DNA of 64,000 bases, from contig CAKTDC010000002.1 in the NCBI GenBank assembly GCA_934541015.1, positions 93,064-157,063 of the forward strand, in the 5' to 3' direction. A program made the position numbers and the translations under genes. Below are positions 26,464 through 36,179 of this stretch, one piece after another. Position 1 is the stretch's first letter. The number at the start of each line of letters is the position of its first letter. The notes under the pieces were generated by a model. That model was given only the letters and a program-made list of their open reading frames with translations, was not told the DNA's origin and did no database searches. The DNA comes from an uncultured Luteimonas sp. Its GTDB lineage: Bacteria > Pseudomonadota > Gammaproteobacteria > Xanthomonadales > Xanthomonadaceae.

Positions 26464-27308
26464 AGCCCGATACCCGTTTCGCTGCCCTGACCGGCCTTCC
26501 GCGGTCCGGTTCCACGCTGTGTTGCCACCTGGTGAACGCCGCCGCCCAGGCTGTGGCGCTGGTCGAGCCGATGAATGTGGACGCACTGGATCCGTCGGAC
26601 AGGCGGCGCGCCGTGGCCCAGGCGCTGGACTATTTTCGCGCCATGTACGACAGTCTGCTCTCCCATGGCACCGCCGAGACGCAGCATAGCGGTGGCAAGG
26701 TGACCGACAACCCCTATGGCGGGCTGCGCGCTGATGGCACCCGGGAGCGCCGCATGGAGCATGGGCGCATCCGCTTCGACAAGCCGCTGCAGGATGGCTT
26801 CCTGCTGATGATCAAGCACAACTCGGCGTATGCGGCGTTGCTGCCGGAACTGGATGCGGCGGTGTCGGTATTCGGGCTTGTGCGCAATCCGCTCGCGGTA
26901 CTGGCATCCTGGCACTCGGTTCCGATTCCGCCTTCCCGCGGACGTGTGGCTGCAGGCGAGCGTCTGGACCGCAGGCTCGAGATGAGGCTGGACAGCGAAC
27001 CGGACCTGATCGGGAGGCAGCTGATCGCCATGGACTGGTTCTTCGAACGCTATCGCGCGCATCTGCCGGAAGCGCGCATCCTGCGCTACGAGGAAATCGT
27101 CGCCAGTCAGGGGGCCAGCCTGCTCTGGACACTCGGCTTGGAAGCCGCGCCCAGGCCTCTCCGGGAGCGCAACGCCAGCCGCGACTACGCGGCGGTGGAT
27201 GTGGACACGCTGTATCGGCGGCTGCTTGCTTCGGAAGGAGCGTACTGGTCGTTCTACTCGCGGGAGGATGTCGCGGCGACACACGAGCGCATGCTGCGTG
27301 AGCGCTGA
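26460..27308 (+). CDS. Sulfotransferase family protein
   Basis: This 282-residue cytoplasmic P-loop protein has GLPRSGSTLCCHLVN at residues 12-26, the 5'-phosphosulfate-binding loop type of sulfotransferases. FGLVRNPLAVLASW near 140 is the 3'-phosphate-binding segment, and ILRYEEIVASQG near 210 the LxYEd-like segment common to the family. Its start overlaps the upstream glycosyltransferase stop by 4 bases. It could transfer sulfate from PAPS to a glycan, but many bacterial proteins of this fold are uncharacterised, so the activity is inferred. A second sulfotransferase-like gene follows directly. Confidence 0.75.
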   Translation: MKPDTRFAALTGLPRSGSTLCCHLVNAAAQAVALVEPMNVDALDPSDRRRAVAQALDYFRAMYDSLLSHGTAETQHSGGKVTDNPYGGLRADGTRERRMEHGRIRFDKPLQDGFLLMIKHNSAYAALLPELDAAVSVFGLVRNPLAVLASWHSVPIPPSRGRVAAGERLDRRLEMRLDSEPDLIGRQLIAMDWFFERYRAHLPEARILRYEEIVASQGASLLWTLGLEAAPRPLRERNASRDYAAVDVDTLYRRLLASEGAYWSFYSREDVAATHERMLRER

Positions 27309-28095
27309 CGTGGCGCGGGTCTCGTTCCTGATCGGCGGCGTGCAGAAGGGCGGGACCACCGCGCTGGCGCAATTCCTCGGGGAGCACCCGCAGGTCGCGC
27401 TGCCGCTGGCCAAGGAGGCGCACGTGTTCGATGACGCGGGCGTCGACGATGCTCGCGATCCGCAGGAGATCGACGGCGACTACGCGGCGCATTTTGCGCC
27501 CGGTTCCGGCGACCGGCTGCACGGTGACGCCACCCCCATCTACATCCTGCACCCGAAGCTTGTGCGGCGCATCGCCGCCTACAACCCGGCGATGAAGTGG
27601 ATCCTGATCCTGCGCCACCCGCTGGAGCGGGCGCTGTCGCAGTACCACATGGAGAGGGCGCGCGGCCGCGAGCGGCTGCCGTTCTGGCTCGCGCTGCTGC
27701 TCGAACCCTGGCGCCTGCGCGGCCACGAGGACGATCTTTCCCGCGACTCCCCCACGAGCCGGCACAGCTACCGCCTGCGCGGCGACTATGCGCGGCAGTT
27801 GGACGTGCTCTACGCGCATTTCCCGCATGACCAGGTGCTCGTGCTCTTCAACGACGAGCTTGACGCGGATCCCGGCGCGACACTGGGTCGCGTCCACCGG
27901 TTCCTGGGTCTGGCCCCGTTTTCGTCCTCCGCAGGCGGTTATCCGCGGGTGTTCGAGGGCGACTACGCCCGGTTTCGCCGCGGCGGCCTGCGTTGGTGGC
28001 TGCATGAACGACTGTTCAGCCGGGCTCTGCGGGCGCAGCGCCTGCGCTACGGAATCGACTGGGAAAACCAGCCCCGGAGCCAGCGGGCGCAGTAG
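27298..28095 (+). CDS. Sulfotransferase domain protein
   Basis: This 265-residue protein of the heparan-sulfate N-deacetylase/sulfotransferase-like group has LIGGVQKGGTTALAQFL near residues 10-26 (PAPS 5'-phosphosulfate loop) and ILILRHPLERALSQYHM near 102-118 (3'-phosphate site). HGDATPIYILHP near 80 contains the YIxHP-type motif of this branch. A GTG at 27298, overlapping the previous gene, is the likely start; a GTG at 27310 is also possible. It presumably sulfates a surface glycan. The gene is followed by a 52-bp gap with a TAGAAT -10-like box overlapping its stop, before the large glycosyltransferase. Confidence 0.8.
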   Translation: MSADVARVSFLIGGVQKGGTTALAQFLGEHPQVALPLAKEAHVFDDAGVDDARDPQEIDGDYAAHFAPGSGDRLHGDATPIYILHPKLVRRIAAYNPAMKWILILRHPLERALSQYHMERARGRERLPFWLALLLEPWRLRGHEDDLSRDSPTSRHSYRLRGDYARQLDVLYAHFPHDQVLVLFNDELDADPGATLGRVHRFLGLAPFSSSAGGYPRVFEGDYARFRRGGLRWWLHERLFSRALRAQRLRYGIDWENQPRSQRAQ

Positions 28096-28147
28096 AATAC
28101 TGGGTTCACCCCTGCCCTGACGCTGCCGGATCAACGACGAGCCACGC

Positions 28148-31100
28148 ATGACAGCTGACACCGGATCACCGCAGGCGCTGCTGGTGCTGGGCATGCACCG
28201 CAGCGGCACCTCGGCGGTGGCCGGGGCGCTGCGCCTGGCGGGGTTCGACCTTGGTGCCGATCTGCTGCAGCCCGCGGCGGACAATCCGCGCGGGTTCTGG
28301 GAACACGCCGGTGTTGTCGGCATCCACGAGCGTCTGCTGGCGGCCCTGGACCGGGAGTGGAACGATCCGCGCGAACTTCCCGCGGGGTGGGTTTCGGGAG
28401 AGCCGGCCCGCGCCGCCGCGGACGAACTGGAAGCCCTGCTCCGGGCCGAGTTCGGGACCAGCGCCCGCTGGGCGGTCAAGGACCCGCGCATGTGCCGGCT
28501 GCTGCCGCTGTGGTGGCCGATTCTGCAGCGGATGGGCGTGCGCCCCGCGGCGCTGTTCGTAGTCCGCGATCCGCGTGAAGTCGCCGCTTCCCTGGCCGCC
28601 CGCAACCGCTGGCCGGAAGGCCTGTCCCGGATGCTGTGGATCGAGCACCTGCTGGAGGCCGAGCAGGCCAGTCGCGGTGTTCCGCGCGCGGCGCTGGACT
28701 ACAGCCGCTTCCTGGCCGGACCCGCGGCCTCGCTGGAGCCTGCGCTGCAGGCGATCGGACTCGAAGCCGCCGGAGTGGAGGCGGCGCGGGACGGGATCGC
28801 GGCGTTCGTATCGGCCGACGGGCGCCACCATCATCTGGAAGGCGGCGATGCCGACGCCTCGTGGCAGCTGGCGCTGGACATGTTCGACGCGATGCGCTCC
28901 GCCCGGCCCTGGGCAGCGCTGCAGGCGCCGCGCGCACGCTTCGGGGAGGCCAGCGCGCTGTATGCAGGAGTGCTGGAAGGGTTCGCGCGTCTGCCGGTGC
29001 TGGAGCGGGACCGGCGGCGCGAGGTCGAGGCCGAGCTGGAAGCCGAGCGGCGGACGGTGGTCGAGCGCAGCGAGTGGGCGCGCTCGCTGGAGCGCACACT
29101 CGACCAGGCAAACAGCCGCATCGGCGCGCTCCAGTCCGAACATGCGCAGGCGGTAGCCTGGGCGCAGGGCCTTGGCGGCGAACTGGAATCGGCAGGCAGG
29201 CGGATCGAGGCGCTGCAGTCCGAGCACACGCAAGCGGTGGCCTGGGCGCAGACGCTGGGCGACCAGCTCGAATCGGCCAACGACATTGTCCGTCGACTGC
29301 AGGACGAGCATCAGAACACGGTCGACTGGGCCCGTACGCTCGAATCGGATCTGCAGCGCACGCGCGACGTGGTGGCCGAGCGCGACATGCAGCTCGAAGC
29401 CAGAGGCGCGCAGTTGGAATCCCAGGCGGCACTGCTCCGCGCGGCGGAAGCGCATGCAGCGATGCTCGAAGCCGATGTTGCCCGTGTGGGCCGTGAACTG
29501 CAGCACTCGCGCGACGAATACCGTCTCTTGACCGGATCGCGCTCCTGGAGGCTCACCAGGCCACTGCGCTTCGCCGGCCGCCTGCTGCGCGGAGACTGGG
29601 ATGGCGTGGCCGGCTCCCTGCGCAACTCCGGATATGGCAAGGCCGGCTGGCTTGCGCCCCTGCGGGCGCGCCTCGGCGGCTGGCTGGCCAGGCGTGCGCG
29701 TGGCCCCGTCGAACCCGTGCCCGTCCATGTGGAAGAGATCGCCAGGGACCGGGCGGGCGCGGTGGAGGGGCTGCACCTGCCGCAGGCGGAACACCCGAAG
29801 GTGTCGATCATCATCCCCAGCTATGGCAACCTCGACTACACCGTCGCCTGCCTGCATTCAATCGCCCGCCACGCCGGCGAGATTCCATTCGAGGTGATCG
29901 TCGCCGAGGACGCGTCCGGTGACGAAGACATGGAGTGCCTGCGCGGCGTCGAGGGCCTGCGCTACATCGAGCATCCGCGGAATCTGGGCTTCCTGCGGTC
30001 GTGCAACCGCGCGGCCGAGTCGGCGCGCGGCGAGTACGTCTTCTTCCTCAACAACGACACCGAGGTCACCGGCGGGTGGATGGAAGCCCTGCTCGCGGTG
30101 TTCCACGATCGCGGCGATGCCGGGCTGGTCGGCTCGCGCCTGGTGTATCCCGACGGCCGGTTGCAGGAGGCCGGCGGCATCGTCTGGAACGACTGCTCGG
30201 CCTGGAACTACGGCCGGCTGCAGAATCCGGCGCGCTGGGAGTTCAACTACGTCAAGGAAGCCGACTACATCTCGGGCGCGGCAATCATGTTGAAGACGCA
30301 GGTGTTCCGCGACCTGGGCGGCTTCGACGAACATTTCGCTCCTGCGTATTGCGAGGACACGGACCTGGCGTTTCGCGTGCGCGCCGCAGGCATGAAGGTC
30401 TATCTGCAGCCGGCCTCGACCGTCATCCATCACGAAGGGATTTCCCACGGCACCGATACCGGGCAGGGCATCAAGTCCTGGCAGGTCGTCAACCAGGGCA
30501 AGATGCTGGAGCGGTGGAAGGACACGCTGGCGCGCGAGCATTTCGGCAACGGCGAATATCCGTTCCTGGCGCGTGACCGCTCGCAGCTGCGCAAGACCGT
30601 CCTGGTGATCGACCACTACGTGCCGCAGCCCGACCGCGATGCCGGATCGCGCACGATGTGGCAGTTCATGCGCCTGTTCCAGAAACAGGGCATGACCGTC
30701 AAGTTCTGGCCGGACAACCAGTGGCACGATCCGGTATACACGCCGATGCTGCAGCAGGCCGGCATCGAGGTGCTGGCGGGGCCCGAACTTGCGGGCGGGT
30801 TCGAGGACTGGATCCGCGAGCACGGCGCGATGATCGACTACGTGTTGCTCAGCCGCCCGCACGTGTCGATCAGGTATGTCGATGCGCTGCGCAGGTCCAG
30901 CGATGCGACGCTGCTCTACTACGGTCACGACGTGCACCATCTGCGCATGCGCGAGCAGCTCCGGCTGGAGCCGGGGGCGGAGCTGGAGCGCGAGACGGCC
31001 AGGATCGAGCAGTTCGAGCAGGATGTCTGGGGTGCCGTCGACACCATCTACTACCCCTCCGACACCGAAACCGCGCACGTCGCCGCCTGGCTGCGTGGGC

Positions 31101-31777
31101 ATGGTGGACGGGCTTCGGCGCTGACCATTCCGGTGTATGCGTTCGACACATTCCCGGAGGCGCCCTGGGCCAACCTGTCCCGGCGCCGCGGGCTGGTGTT
31201 CGTGGCCGGGTTCGCGCATGCGCCCAACGCGGACGCGGCGGTGTGGTTCGTGCGCAGCGTCTGGCCGCTGCTGCTGTCCCGTCATCCGGACCTGCGCCTG
31301 ACACTGGTCGGCTCCAATCCGACCGAGGTGGTGCGAGGGCTGGCCGGGGCTTCGGTCGAGGTGACCGGCTTCGTCCCGGACGAGACGCTTGCCGCCTTCT
31401 ACGGCAATGCACGGGTCGCGGTGGCGCCGCTGCGCTACGGCGGCGGCATGAAGGGCAAGGTGGTCGAGGCGATGCGCTTCGGCATCCCGTGCGTGACCAC
31501 GGAGGCCGGAGCCCAGGGATTCTCCGGAACCGACGGCTTCCTGGCGGTGGCCGAGGCGCCCGAGGACTTTGCCGACGCGGTGCTCAGGCTGCTGGTCGAC
31601 GATGCAGCCTGGCTGTCGGCGTCGCAGTCGTCGCAGGCGTTCGCGCGCGAGCGGTTTTCCGAGGACGCGCTGTGGCGGGTGGTCGCCTCGGACGTGGACC
31701 CGATGCCGTACGCTTCGGTGTCGGAGCGGCGCGGGCAGATCGAGAGAGCGGCCAGGGCGGCAGGAGGGAAGGCATGA
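28148..31777 (+). CDS. Multi-domain protein: sulfotransferase-like + coiled coil + GT2 + GT4
   Basis: This 1209-residue cytoplasmic protein has at least four parts. Residues 1-230 are a sulfotransferase-like P-loop domain ([15 protein letters not shown] near 12-26, [13 protein letters not shown] near 138). Residues about 290-460 form a coiled coil with repeated SEH(A/T)[11 protein letters not shown] units. Residues about 545-780 are a GT2 domain ([17 protein letters not shown]-like [12 protein letters not shown]; later [15 protein letters not shown]). Residues about 815-1200 are a GT-B/GT4 domain ([17 protein letters not shown]; late motif [17 protein letters not shown]). Such architecture is typical of large O-antigen or surface-glycan polymerising enzymes with a molecular-ruler coil, which is inference here. 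The next gene overlaps its stop in ATGA. Confidence 0.88.
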   Translation: MTADTGSPQALLVLGMHRSGTSAVAGALRLAGFDLGADLLQPAADNPRGFWEHAGVVGIHERLLAALDREWNDPRELPAGWVSGEPARAAADELEALLRAEFGTSARWAVKDPRMCRLLPLWWPILQRMGVRPAALFVVRDPREVAASLAARNRWPEGLSRMLWIEHLLEAEQASRGVPRAALDYSRFLAGPAASLEPALQAIGLEAAGVEAARDGIAAFVSADGRHHHLEGGDADASWQLALDMFDAMRSARPWAALQAPRARFGEASALYAGVLEGFARLPVLERDRRREVEAELEAERRTVVERSEWARSLERTLDQANSRIGALQSEHAQAVAWAQGLGGELESAGRRIEALQSEHTQAVAWAQTLGDQLESANDIVRRLQDEHQNTVDWARTLESDLQRTRDVVAERDMQLEARGAQLESQAALLRAAEAHAAMLEADVARVGRELQHSRDEYRLLTGSRSWRLTRPLRFAGRLLRGDWDGVAGSLRNSGYGKAGWLAPLRARLGGWLARRARGPVEPVPVHVEEIARDRAGAVEGLHLPQAEHPKVSIIIPSYGNLDYTVACLHSIARHAGEIPFEVIVAEDASGDEDMECLRGVEGLRYIEHPRNLGFLRSCNRAAESARGEYVFFLNNDTEVTGGWMEALLAVFHDRGDAGLVGSRLVYPDGRLQEAGGIVWNDCSAWNYGRLQNPARWEFNYVKEADYISGAAIMLKTQVFRDLGGFDEHFAPAYCEDTDLAFRVRAAGMKVYLQPASTVIHHEGISHGTDTGQGIKSWQVVNQGKMLERWKDTLAREHFGNGEYPFLARDRSQLRKTVLVIDHYVPQPDRDAGSRTMWQFMRLFQKQGMTVKFWPDNQWHDPVYTPMLQQAGIEVLAGPELAGGFEDWIREHGAMIDYVLLSRPHVSIRYVDALRRSSDATLLYYGHDVHHLRMREQLRLEPGAELERETARIEQFEQDVWGAVDTIYYPSDTETAHVAAWLRGHGGRASALTIPVYAFDTFPEAPWANLSRRRGLVFVAGFAHAPNADAAVWFVRSVWPLLLSRHPDLRLTLVGSNPTEVVRGLAGASVEVTGFVPDETLAAFYGNARVAVAPLRYGGGMKGKVVEAMRFGIPCVTTEAGAQGFSGTDGFLAVAEAPEDFADAVLRLLVDDAAWLSASQSSQAFARERFSEDALWRVVASDVDPMPYASVSERRGQIERAARAAGGKA

Positions 31778-32736
31778 ATATCCTGGTACTGGGAGCAACC
31801 GGCTTCGTCGGCAGCTACCTGATTGAGCGCGCGATCGCCGCAGGCAATGGGGTGGTCGGCACCCACTACAACGCGACCATCGACAATGGCGACTGGTCCT
31901 CCTTCCAGGATCGGCTGGTCCGCTGCGACATCCGCTACCGCGAGCAGGTGGCGCACGCGATCGCGGCGGCGGAGCCCGACGTGGTCTATCTGCTCGCGGC
32001 GCAGAGCTATCCGGCGCTTTCCTGGCGGGCCCCCATCGAGACCCTGGACAGCAACGTGCTCGGCACCACCCATGTGTTCGAGGCCATCAAGGCCGCCGGC
32101 ATCGACCCGGTGGTGGTGGTGGCCTGCTCCAGCGCGCAGTACGGCGAGGTCGCGGCCGCGGACATCCCGGTGACCGAATCGCACCCGATGCGGCCGCTGC
32201 ATCCCTACGGCGTGAGCAAGGTCGCGACCGAGCTGCTGGCGCTGCAGTACCACGCCAACGACGGCATCCGCAGCGTCTGCGCGCGCATCTTCAACACCAC
32301 CGGGCCGCGCAAGACCGGCGACGTCTGCGCCGATTTCACCCAGCGCGCGGTGCGCGCCGAGCTGGGCTTGGCGCCGCCGGTGCTGAAGGTGGGCAATCTC
32401 GACACCTGGCGCGCGATCACCGACGTGCGCGACCTGGCCGACGCGCTGGAACTGCTGGCGGAGCGGGGCGAGGCCGGCGGCGTCTACAACATCAGCGGCG
32501 CGACCACGTACCAGATCCGCGAGATCCTCGACCTGGTGCTGTCGGGCTGCCGTGTCCGGCTGCAGGTGGAAACCGATCCGGCGCTGCTGCGGCCGAGCGA
32601 CGAGAAGGTCATCTTCGGCGACTCCGCGCGGCTGGTCGCGGCCACCGGCTGGCGCCAGCAGGTGGCGCTGCGGCAGACCATCGGCGACATGCTCGACTAC
32701 TGGCGCAGCCGCTATGCGGCGGAGGCGGCGCGATGA
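31774..32736 (+). CDS. GDP-sugar 4,6-dehydratase/reductase family (extended SDR)
   Basis: This 320-residue extended short-chain dehydrogenase/reductase has the Rossmann motif [10 protein letters not shown] near residues 7-16, ACSSAQYG near 113 (catalytic Ser), and HPYGVSK near 143 with the catalytic Tyr and Lys. It resembles GDP-mannose 4,6-dehydratases and GDP-4-keto-6-deoxymannose reductases ([13 protein letters not shown] and DVRDLADAL segments). Because the next four genes make GDP-D-glycero-D-manno-heptose, its substrate may be that GDP-heptose rather than GDP-mannose. This is inference. ATG 31774 overlaps the upstream stop, and its own stop overlaps the kinase gene. Confidence 0.82.
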   Translation: MNILVLGATGFVGSYLIERAIAAGNGVVGTHYNATIDNGDWSSFQDRLVRCDIRYREQVAHAIAAAEPDVVYLLAAQSYPALSWRAPIETLDSNVLGTTHVFEAIKAAGIDPVVVVACSSAQYGEVAAADIPVTESHPMRPLHPYGVSKVATELLALQYHANDGIRSVCARIFNTTGPRKTGDVCADFTQRAVRAELGLAPPVLKVGNLDTWRAITDVRDLADALELLAERGEAGGVYNISGATTYQIREILDLVLSGCRVRLQVETDPALLRPSDEKVIFGDSARLVAATGWRQQVALRQTIGDMLDYWRSRYAAEAAR

Positions 32737-33761
32737 TCGTCCGCGCGCGCGCGCCGCTGCGCCTGGGCCTGGCCGGTGGCGGCACCGATGTGTCGCCCTA
32801 CTGCGACCGGCACACCGGCTTCGTCATGAACGTCACCATCGACAAGTACGCGCACGCGACCGTCGACGAATCAACTGCGGCGCAGGCCGAGTTCCACGCG
32901 CTCGACGCCGGTTCGGTGGAGGCGCTGGCGCCGGCGGACGTCGACCTCTCGCCCGGCCCGCAGCAGCTGATGCGCGGCGTCTACCTGGCGATCAGCGGGC
33001 GCTTCCTCGGCGGCGAGCGGCCGGCGATCCGCGTGCGCGCCCATTCCGATGCGCCGCCCGGCTCCGGCCTGGGCTCGTCCTCGACGATGGTGGTGGCGCT
33101 GGTGACCGCGTTCGCCGAGTACTTCGGGCTGGCCTTGGGCGAGTACGAGATCGCGCACCTGGCCTACGACATCGAGCGCAAGGACCTGCAGCTGTCCGGG
33201 GGCAAGCAGGACCAGTACGCGGCCGCCTTCGGCGGCTTCAACTTCATGGAGTTCTACGCCGACGACCGCGTGGTGGTGAACCCGCTGCGGATCAAGGACT
33301 GGATCTGGTCGGAGCTGGAGGCGAGCCTGGTGCTGTATTTCACCGGCGTCTCGCGCGCCTCGGCCAGGATCATCGACGAGCAGTCGCGCAACATCAGCCA
33401 GGGGCGCAGCGATTCGCTCGACGCCATGCACCGGCTCAAGCTCGAGGCGGTGCAGATGAAGGAAGCGCTGCTGCGCGGCGATCTGCCGCGCTTTGCCGAG
33501 GTGATGCAGTCGGGCTGGCAGGCCAAGAAGCAGAGCGCGGCCAGCATCACCAACCCGATGATCGACGAGCTCGAAGCCCTGGCCTTCGCCAGCGGCGCGC
33601 GCGCGGCCAAGGTATCCGGCGCCGGCGGCGGCGGCTTCATGATGTTCATCTGCGATCCCGCCGAGCGCGTGCGCCTGGTGCGCACCCTGTCGGAGGCCGG
33701 CGGAACGGTCTACGACGCCCACTTCACGCCACACGGAGCCACCTCGTGGAAGATCGGATGA
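32733..33761 (+). CDS. hddA: D-glycero-alpha-D-manno-heptose 7-phosphate kinase (GHMP)
   Basis: This 342-residue GHMP-superfamily kinase phosphorylates heptose 7-phosphate at C1. It shows the N-terminal APLRLGLAGGGTDVSPYC motif that distinguishes HddA from other GHMP kinases, the ATP-binding PPGSGLGSSSTM near residue 108, and the third motif VSGAGGGGFMMF near 293. It sits in a block with GmhA, HddC and GmhB, completing the route to GDP-D-glycero-alpha-D-manno-heptose. Overlaps of 4 bases with both neighbours imply one translationally coupled operon. Confidence 0.9.
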   Translation: MIVRARAPLRLGLAGGGTDVSPYCDRHTGFVMNVTIDKYAHATVDESTAAQAEFHALDAGSVEALAPADVDLSPGPQQLMRGVYLAISGRFLGGERPAIRVRAHSDAPPGSGLGSSSTMVVALVTAFAEYFGLALGEYEIAHLAYDIERKDLQLSGGKQDQYAAAFGGFNFMEFYADDRVVVNPLRIKDWIWSELEASLVLYFTGVSRASARIIDEQSRNISQGRSDSLDAMHRLKLEAVQMKEALLRGDLPRFAEVMQSGWQAKKQSAASITNPMIDELEALAFASGARAAKVSGAGGGGFMMFICDPAERVRLVRTLSEAGGTVYDAHFTPHGATSWKIG

Positions 33762-34336
33762 CCCCCTTCATCCGCGCCGAGTTCGACAAGACGCTGGCCA
33801 ACTTCCAGCGCATGTCGGCCGACGCCGCCCTGCACGCGCTGATCGGGCAGGTCGCCGCGCTCTGCGTCGACGCCCTGCGCGGCGGACGCAAGCTGCTGCT
33901 CGCCGGCAACGGCGGCAGTGCCGCCGATGCGCAGCACTGGGCCGGCGAACTGGTCAGTCGCTTCTACTACGACCGGCCGGGGCTGCCGGCGATCGCGCTG
34001 ACCACCGACAGCTCGATCCTGACCGCGATCGGCAACGACTACGGCTACGACTACACCTTCGCCCGCCAGATCGAGGCGCTGGGGCAGGCCGGCGACGTGT
34101 TCTTGGCCATCTCCACCTCCGGAAATTCGCCCAACATCCTCCGCGCAGCCGAAGCCGCCAGGGCGCGCGGAGTGAAGGTGGTCGGCTTCACCGGCGAGGG
34201 CGGCGGCAAGCTCGCGCCGCTGGCGGACCTGTGCTTCCGCGTGCCCTCGGGCGAGACGCCGCGCATCCAGGAAGGGCACGAGTTCATCGGCCACCTGCTG
34301 TGCGCGCTGATCGAGCAGGAGATGTTCCCGAAGTGA
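33758..34336 (+). CDS. gmhA: Sedoheptulose 7-phosphate isomerase
   Basis: This 192-residue SIS-domain isomerase makes D-glycero-D-manno-heptose 7-phosphate from sedoheptulose 7-phosphate. LLAGNGGSAADAQHWAGEL near residues 48-66, the ALTTDSSILTAIGNDYG stretch near 84-100, and ISTSGNSPNIL near 118 are diagnostic for GmhA. The ATG at 33758 overlaps the hddA stop. The enzyme provides the first step of both LPS-core and GDP-heptose pathways. Its placement here suggests dedication to the surface glycan; another copy elsewhere may serve LPS core. Confidence 0.92.
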   Translation: MTPFIRAEFDKTLANFQRMSADAALHALIGQVAALCVDALRGGRKLLLAGNGGSAADAQHWAGELVSRFYYDRPGLPAIALTTDSSILTAIGNDYGYDYTFARQIEALGQAGDVFLAISTSGNSPNILRAAEAARARGVKVVGFTGEGGGKLAPLADLCFRVPSGETPRIQEGHEFIGHLLCALIEQEMFPK

Positions 34337-35037
34337 AGCCGGCGGACGAGGTGATCGTGCTCGTCGGCGGCTTCGGCACCCGCCTGCAGCAGGTCGTGGC
34401 CGACGTGCCCAAGCCGCTGGCGCCGGTCGCGGGGCGGCCGTTCCTGGCGTACTTGCTCGATGGGTATGCGAACGCCGGCATGCGCCGGGCGATCCTGGCC
34501 ACCGGCTACCGCGCCGAACAGGTGCGCGCCTTCGCGGGCGCGCGCTGGAGCGGCATGGAGATCGCGTATTCGCACGAGGACGTGCCGCTGGGCACCGGCG
34601 GCGCGATCCGCCAGGCGGCTGCGCTGGTGCGCGGACACGGCGTGCACGTCGCCAACGGCGACACCTGGCTGCGCCATGCGCCGCAGGCGCTGGAGGCGGC
34701 GGCGCGGCGCGAGGGAACGCGGATGGCGGTGGCGCTGGTGGAGGTGGACGACACCGGGCGCTACGGCGCGGTCGAGGTGCAGGGCGGGCTTGCCCGCAGC
34801 TTCCGCGAGAAGGGCGGCCAGGGGCCGGGCCTGATCAACGGCGGAAGCTATTACCTCGCCCCCGATGCGCTGGCGATGCTGCCCGACGAACCCGCGTTCT
34901 CCTTCGAAACCCGCGTGCTCCAGCCCTGGGCCGCCGATGGCCAGGTGGCGGTGTGCAGCGACACCGGCGGGTTCATCGACATCGGCGTGCCCGAGGACTA
35001 CGCCCGGGCGCAGCAGCTGTTCGCGGACGGGCCGTGA
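34333..35037 (+). CDS. hddC: Heptose 1-phosphate guanylyltransferase-like nucleotidyltransferase
   Basis: This 234-residue NTP-transferase has VLVGGFGTRLQQVVADVPKP near residues 9-28, the nucleotide-binding and lysine motif of sugar-1-phosphate nucleotidyltransferases, and VANGDTW near 112, the metal-binding region. It matches HddC-type D-glycero-alpha-D-manno-heptose 1-phosphate guanylyltransferases in length and context. GTG 34333 overlaps the gmhA stop. A different nucleotide specificity cannot be ruled out from sequence, but hddA and gmhB on either side make GDP-heptose synthesis the best reading. Confidence 0.85.
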   Translation: MKPADEVIVLVGGFGTRLQQVVADVPKPLAPVAGRPFLAYLLDGYANAGMRRAILATGYRAEQVRAFAGARWSGMEIAYSHEDVPLGTGGAIRQAAALVRGHGVHVANGDTWLRHAPQALEAAARREGTRMAVALVEVDDTGRYGAVEVQGGLARSFREKGGQGPGLINGGSYYLAPDALAMLPDEPAFSFETRVLQPWAADGQVAVCSDTGGFIDIGVPEDYARAQQLFADGP

Positions 35038-35615
35038 CCCCTCCGGTCGCCGCACCGGTCGTTGCCGGGGATCGGGCTGCTGCCGGCCTGCAGGGGGAGG
35101 GGCCGCGTCGCGCGCTGTTCCTGGACCGCGACGGCGTCATCAACGTCAACCACGGCTACGTGCACGCGCCCGCGCAGACCGACTGGGTGCCGGGCATCTT
35201 CGAGCTCGCCCGCGCCGCGCGCGCGGCCGGTTTCGTGCTGGTGGTGGTCACCAACCAGGCCGGGATCGCGCGCGGCTACTACGATGTCGCCCGGTTCGAG
35301 CGCTATACGCGCTGGATGCACGAGCGCTTCGAGCGCGAGGGCGCGCCGCTGCTGGCGACCTACTACTGCCCGCATCACCCCGAGGCCGGCATCGGCGACT
35401 GGCGGGTGGCCTGCGGATGCCGCAAGCCGGAGCCGGGCATGCTGCTGGCTGCCATCGGCGACTGGGACATCGATCCTGCGCGATCGGTGCTGGTCGGGGA
35501 CCAGCCCGGCGACATCGAGGCGGCGCGCCGTGCGGGTGTCACGACCACTTTCCTTGCTACCAACGGCGCGCTGAGAGATGCGATGGCATGGCTGTCGGCG
35601 CGGCGCCGGAGCTGA
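35034..35615 (+). CDS. gmhB: D-glycero-D-manno-heptose 1,7-bisphosphate 7-phosphatase
   Basis: This 193-residue HAD-family phosphatase has LFLDRDGVIN near residues 28-37 (DxD nucleophile and acid), VVTNQAGIARG near 73-83, the zinc loop CPHHPEAG...ACGCRKPEPGM near 110-135, and VGDQPGDIEAA near 150. GTG 35034 overlaps the hddC stop; the first 20 residues are a low-complexity arm. It removes the 7-phosphate between the HddA and HddC steps. It is the last gene of the plus-strand glycan operon and meets a convergent minus-strand operon after 36 bp. Confidence 0.9.
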   Translation: MTPPVAAPVVAGDRAAAGLQGEGPRRALFLDRDGVINVNHGYVHAPAQTDWVPGIFELARAARAAGFVLVVVTNQAGIARGYYDVARFERYTRWMHERFEREGAPLLATYYCPHHPEAGIGDWRVACGCRKPEPGMLLAAIGDWDIDPARSVLVGDQPGDIEAARRAGVTTTFLATNGALRDAMAWLSARRRS

Positions 35616-35651
35616 GGGTGCGTCGCTTCGCGGCCTTCCCAGAAGTTCGGA

Positions 35652-36179
35652 TCAGTCGGCGTCCGGTCCGGACTTCGGACATAGTCTGATTCCGCCGATG
35701 GCGATGCCCAGCCATCTACGGTCCTCGCCCACCGGCGGCTGCATGCGACGACTGTCGAAACGGAGAAGGATGATTCCGTCGCTGGTCGTCGCCTCCGGGA
35801 CGGGGACACGGACGGTGCGGGGGCGTGACACCAGGAACCGCTGCTCGCTGTTGTCGATCGAGAGCGTCACTTCACCAGCGGCAACGCCACGCAGGTCAAG
35901 ATCAAGCCATGCGGCCCCTGTACCGTCGGGAACCCGCAGCGCGAGATAGGCGCTGCGCCGGTCGCTCCAGGCATGCTCCGGTTCGATGCTGAAACCAAGG
36001 TTTGCAGTGTGCTCGGTGTCGATCGGCAGCCATTGGCAGGTGGCGGACTGCGGGCGCAGCTGCAGGGCCCGGTCGACGACGTAGTCGTCGCGCCCTTTGC
36101 TTTGCAGCAACAGGGTGATTCCCCAGCCTGCGAACAGGGCAAGGACAGCGACGTTCAGCAGCCTGCGTGCCGCGCTCAT
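35652..36179 (-). CDS. Small membrane-anchored protein of unknown function
   Basis: This 175-residue protein has one N-terminal membrane helix (LLNVAVLALFAGWGITLLL, about 8-26) and a beta-rich periplasmic domain with no motif I recognise. The ATG at 36179 overlaps the stop of the upstream membrane glycosyltransferase gene (36176) in ATGA, so it is probably co-translated with it and may be an accessory subunit. The longer open frame upstream lies entirely inside that gene. The C-terminal part is positively patterned and contains two prolines after RRMQ. No homologue came to mind. Confidence 0.65.
   Translation of the reverse strand: MSAARRLLNVAVLALFAGWGITLLLQSKGRDDYVVDRALQLRPQSATCQWLPIDTEHTANLGFSIEPEHAWSDRRSAYLALRVPDGTGAAWLDLDLRGVAAGEVTLSIDNSEQRFLVSRPRTVRVPVPEATTSDGIILLRFDSRRMQPPVGEDRRWLGIAIGGIRLCPKSGPDAD

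Noticed and set aside
28166-31798. Long minus-strand open frames opposite the 1209-residue glycosyltransferase
   Set aside because: His/Gln/Arg-rich translations without domains; the plus-strand gene has clear family motifs over its full length.
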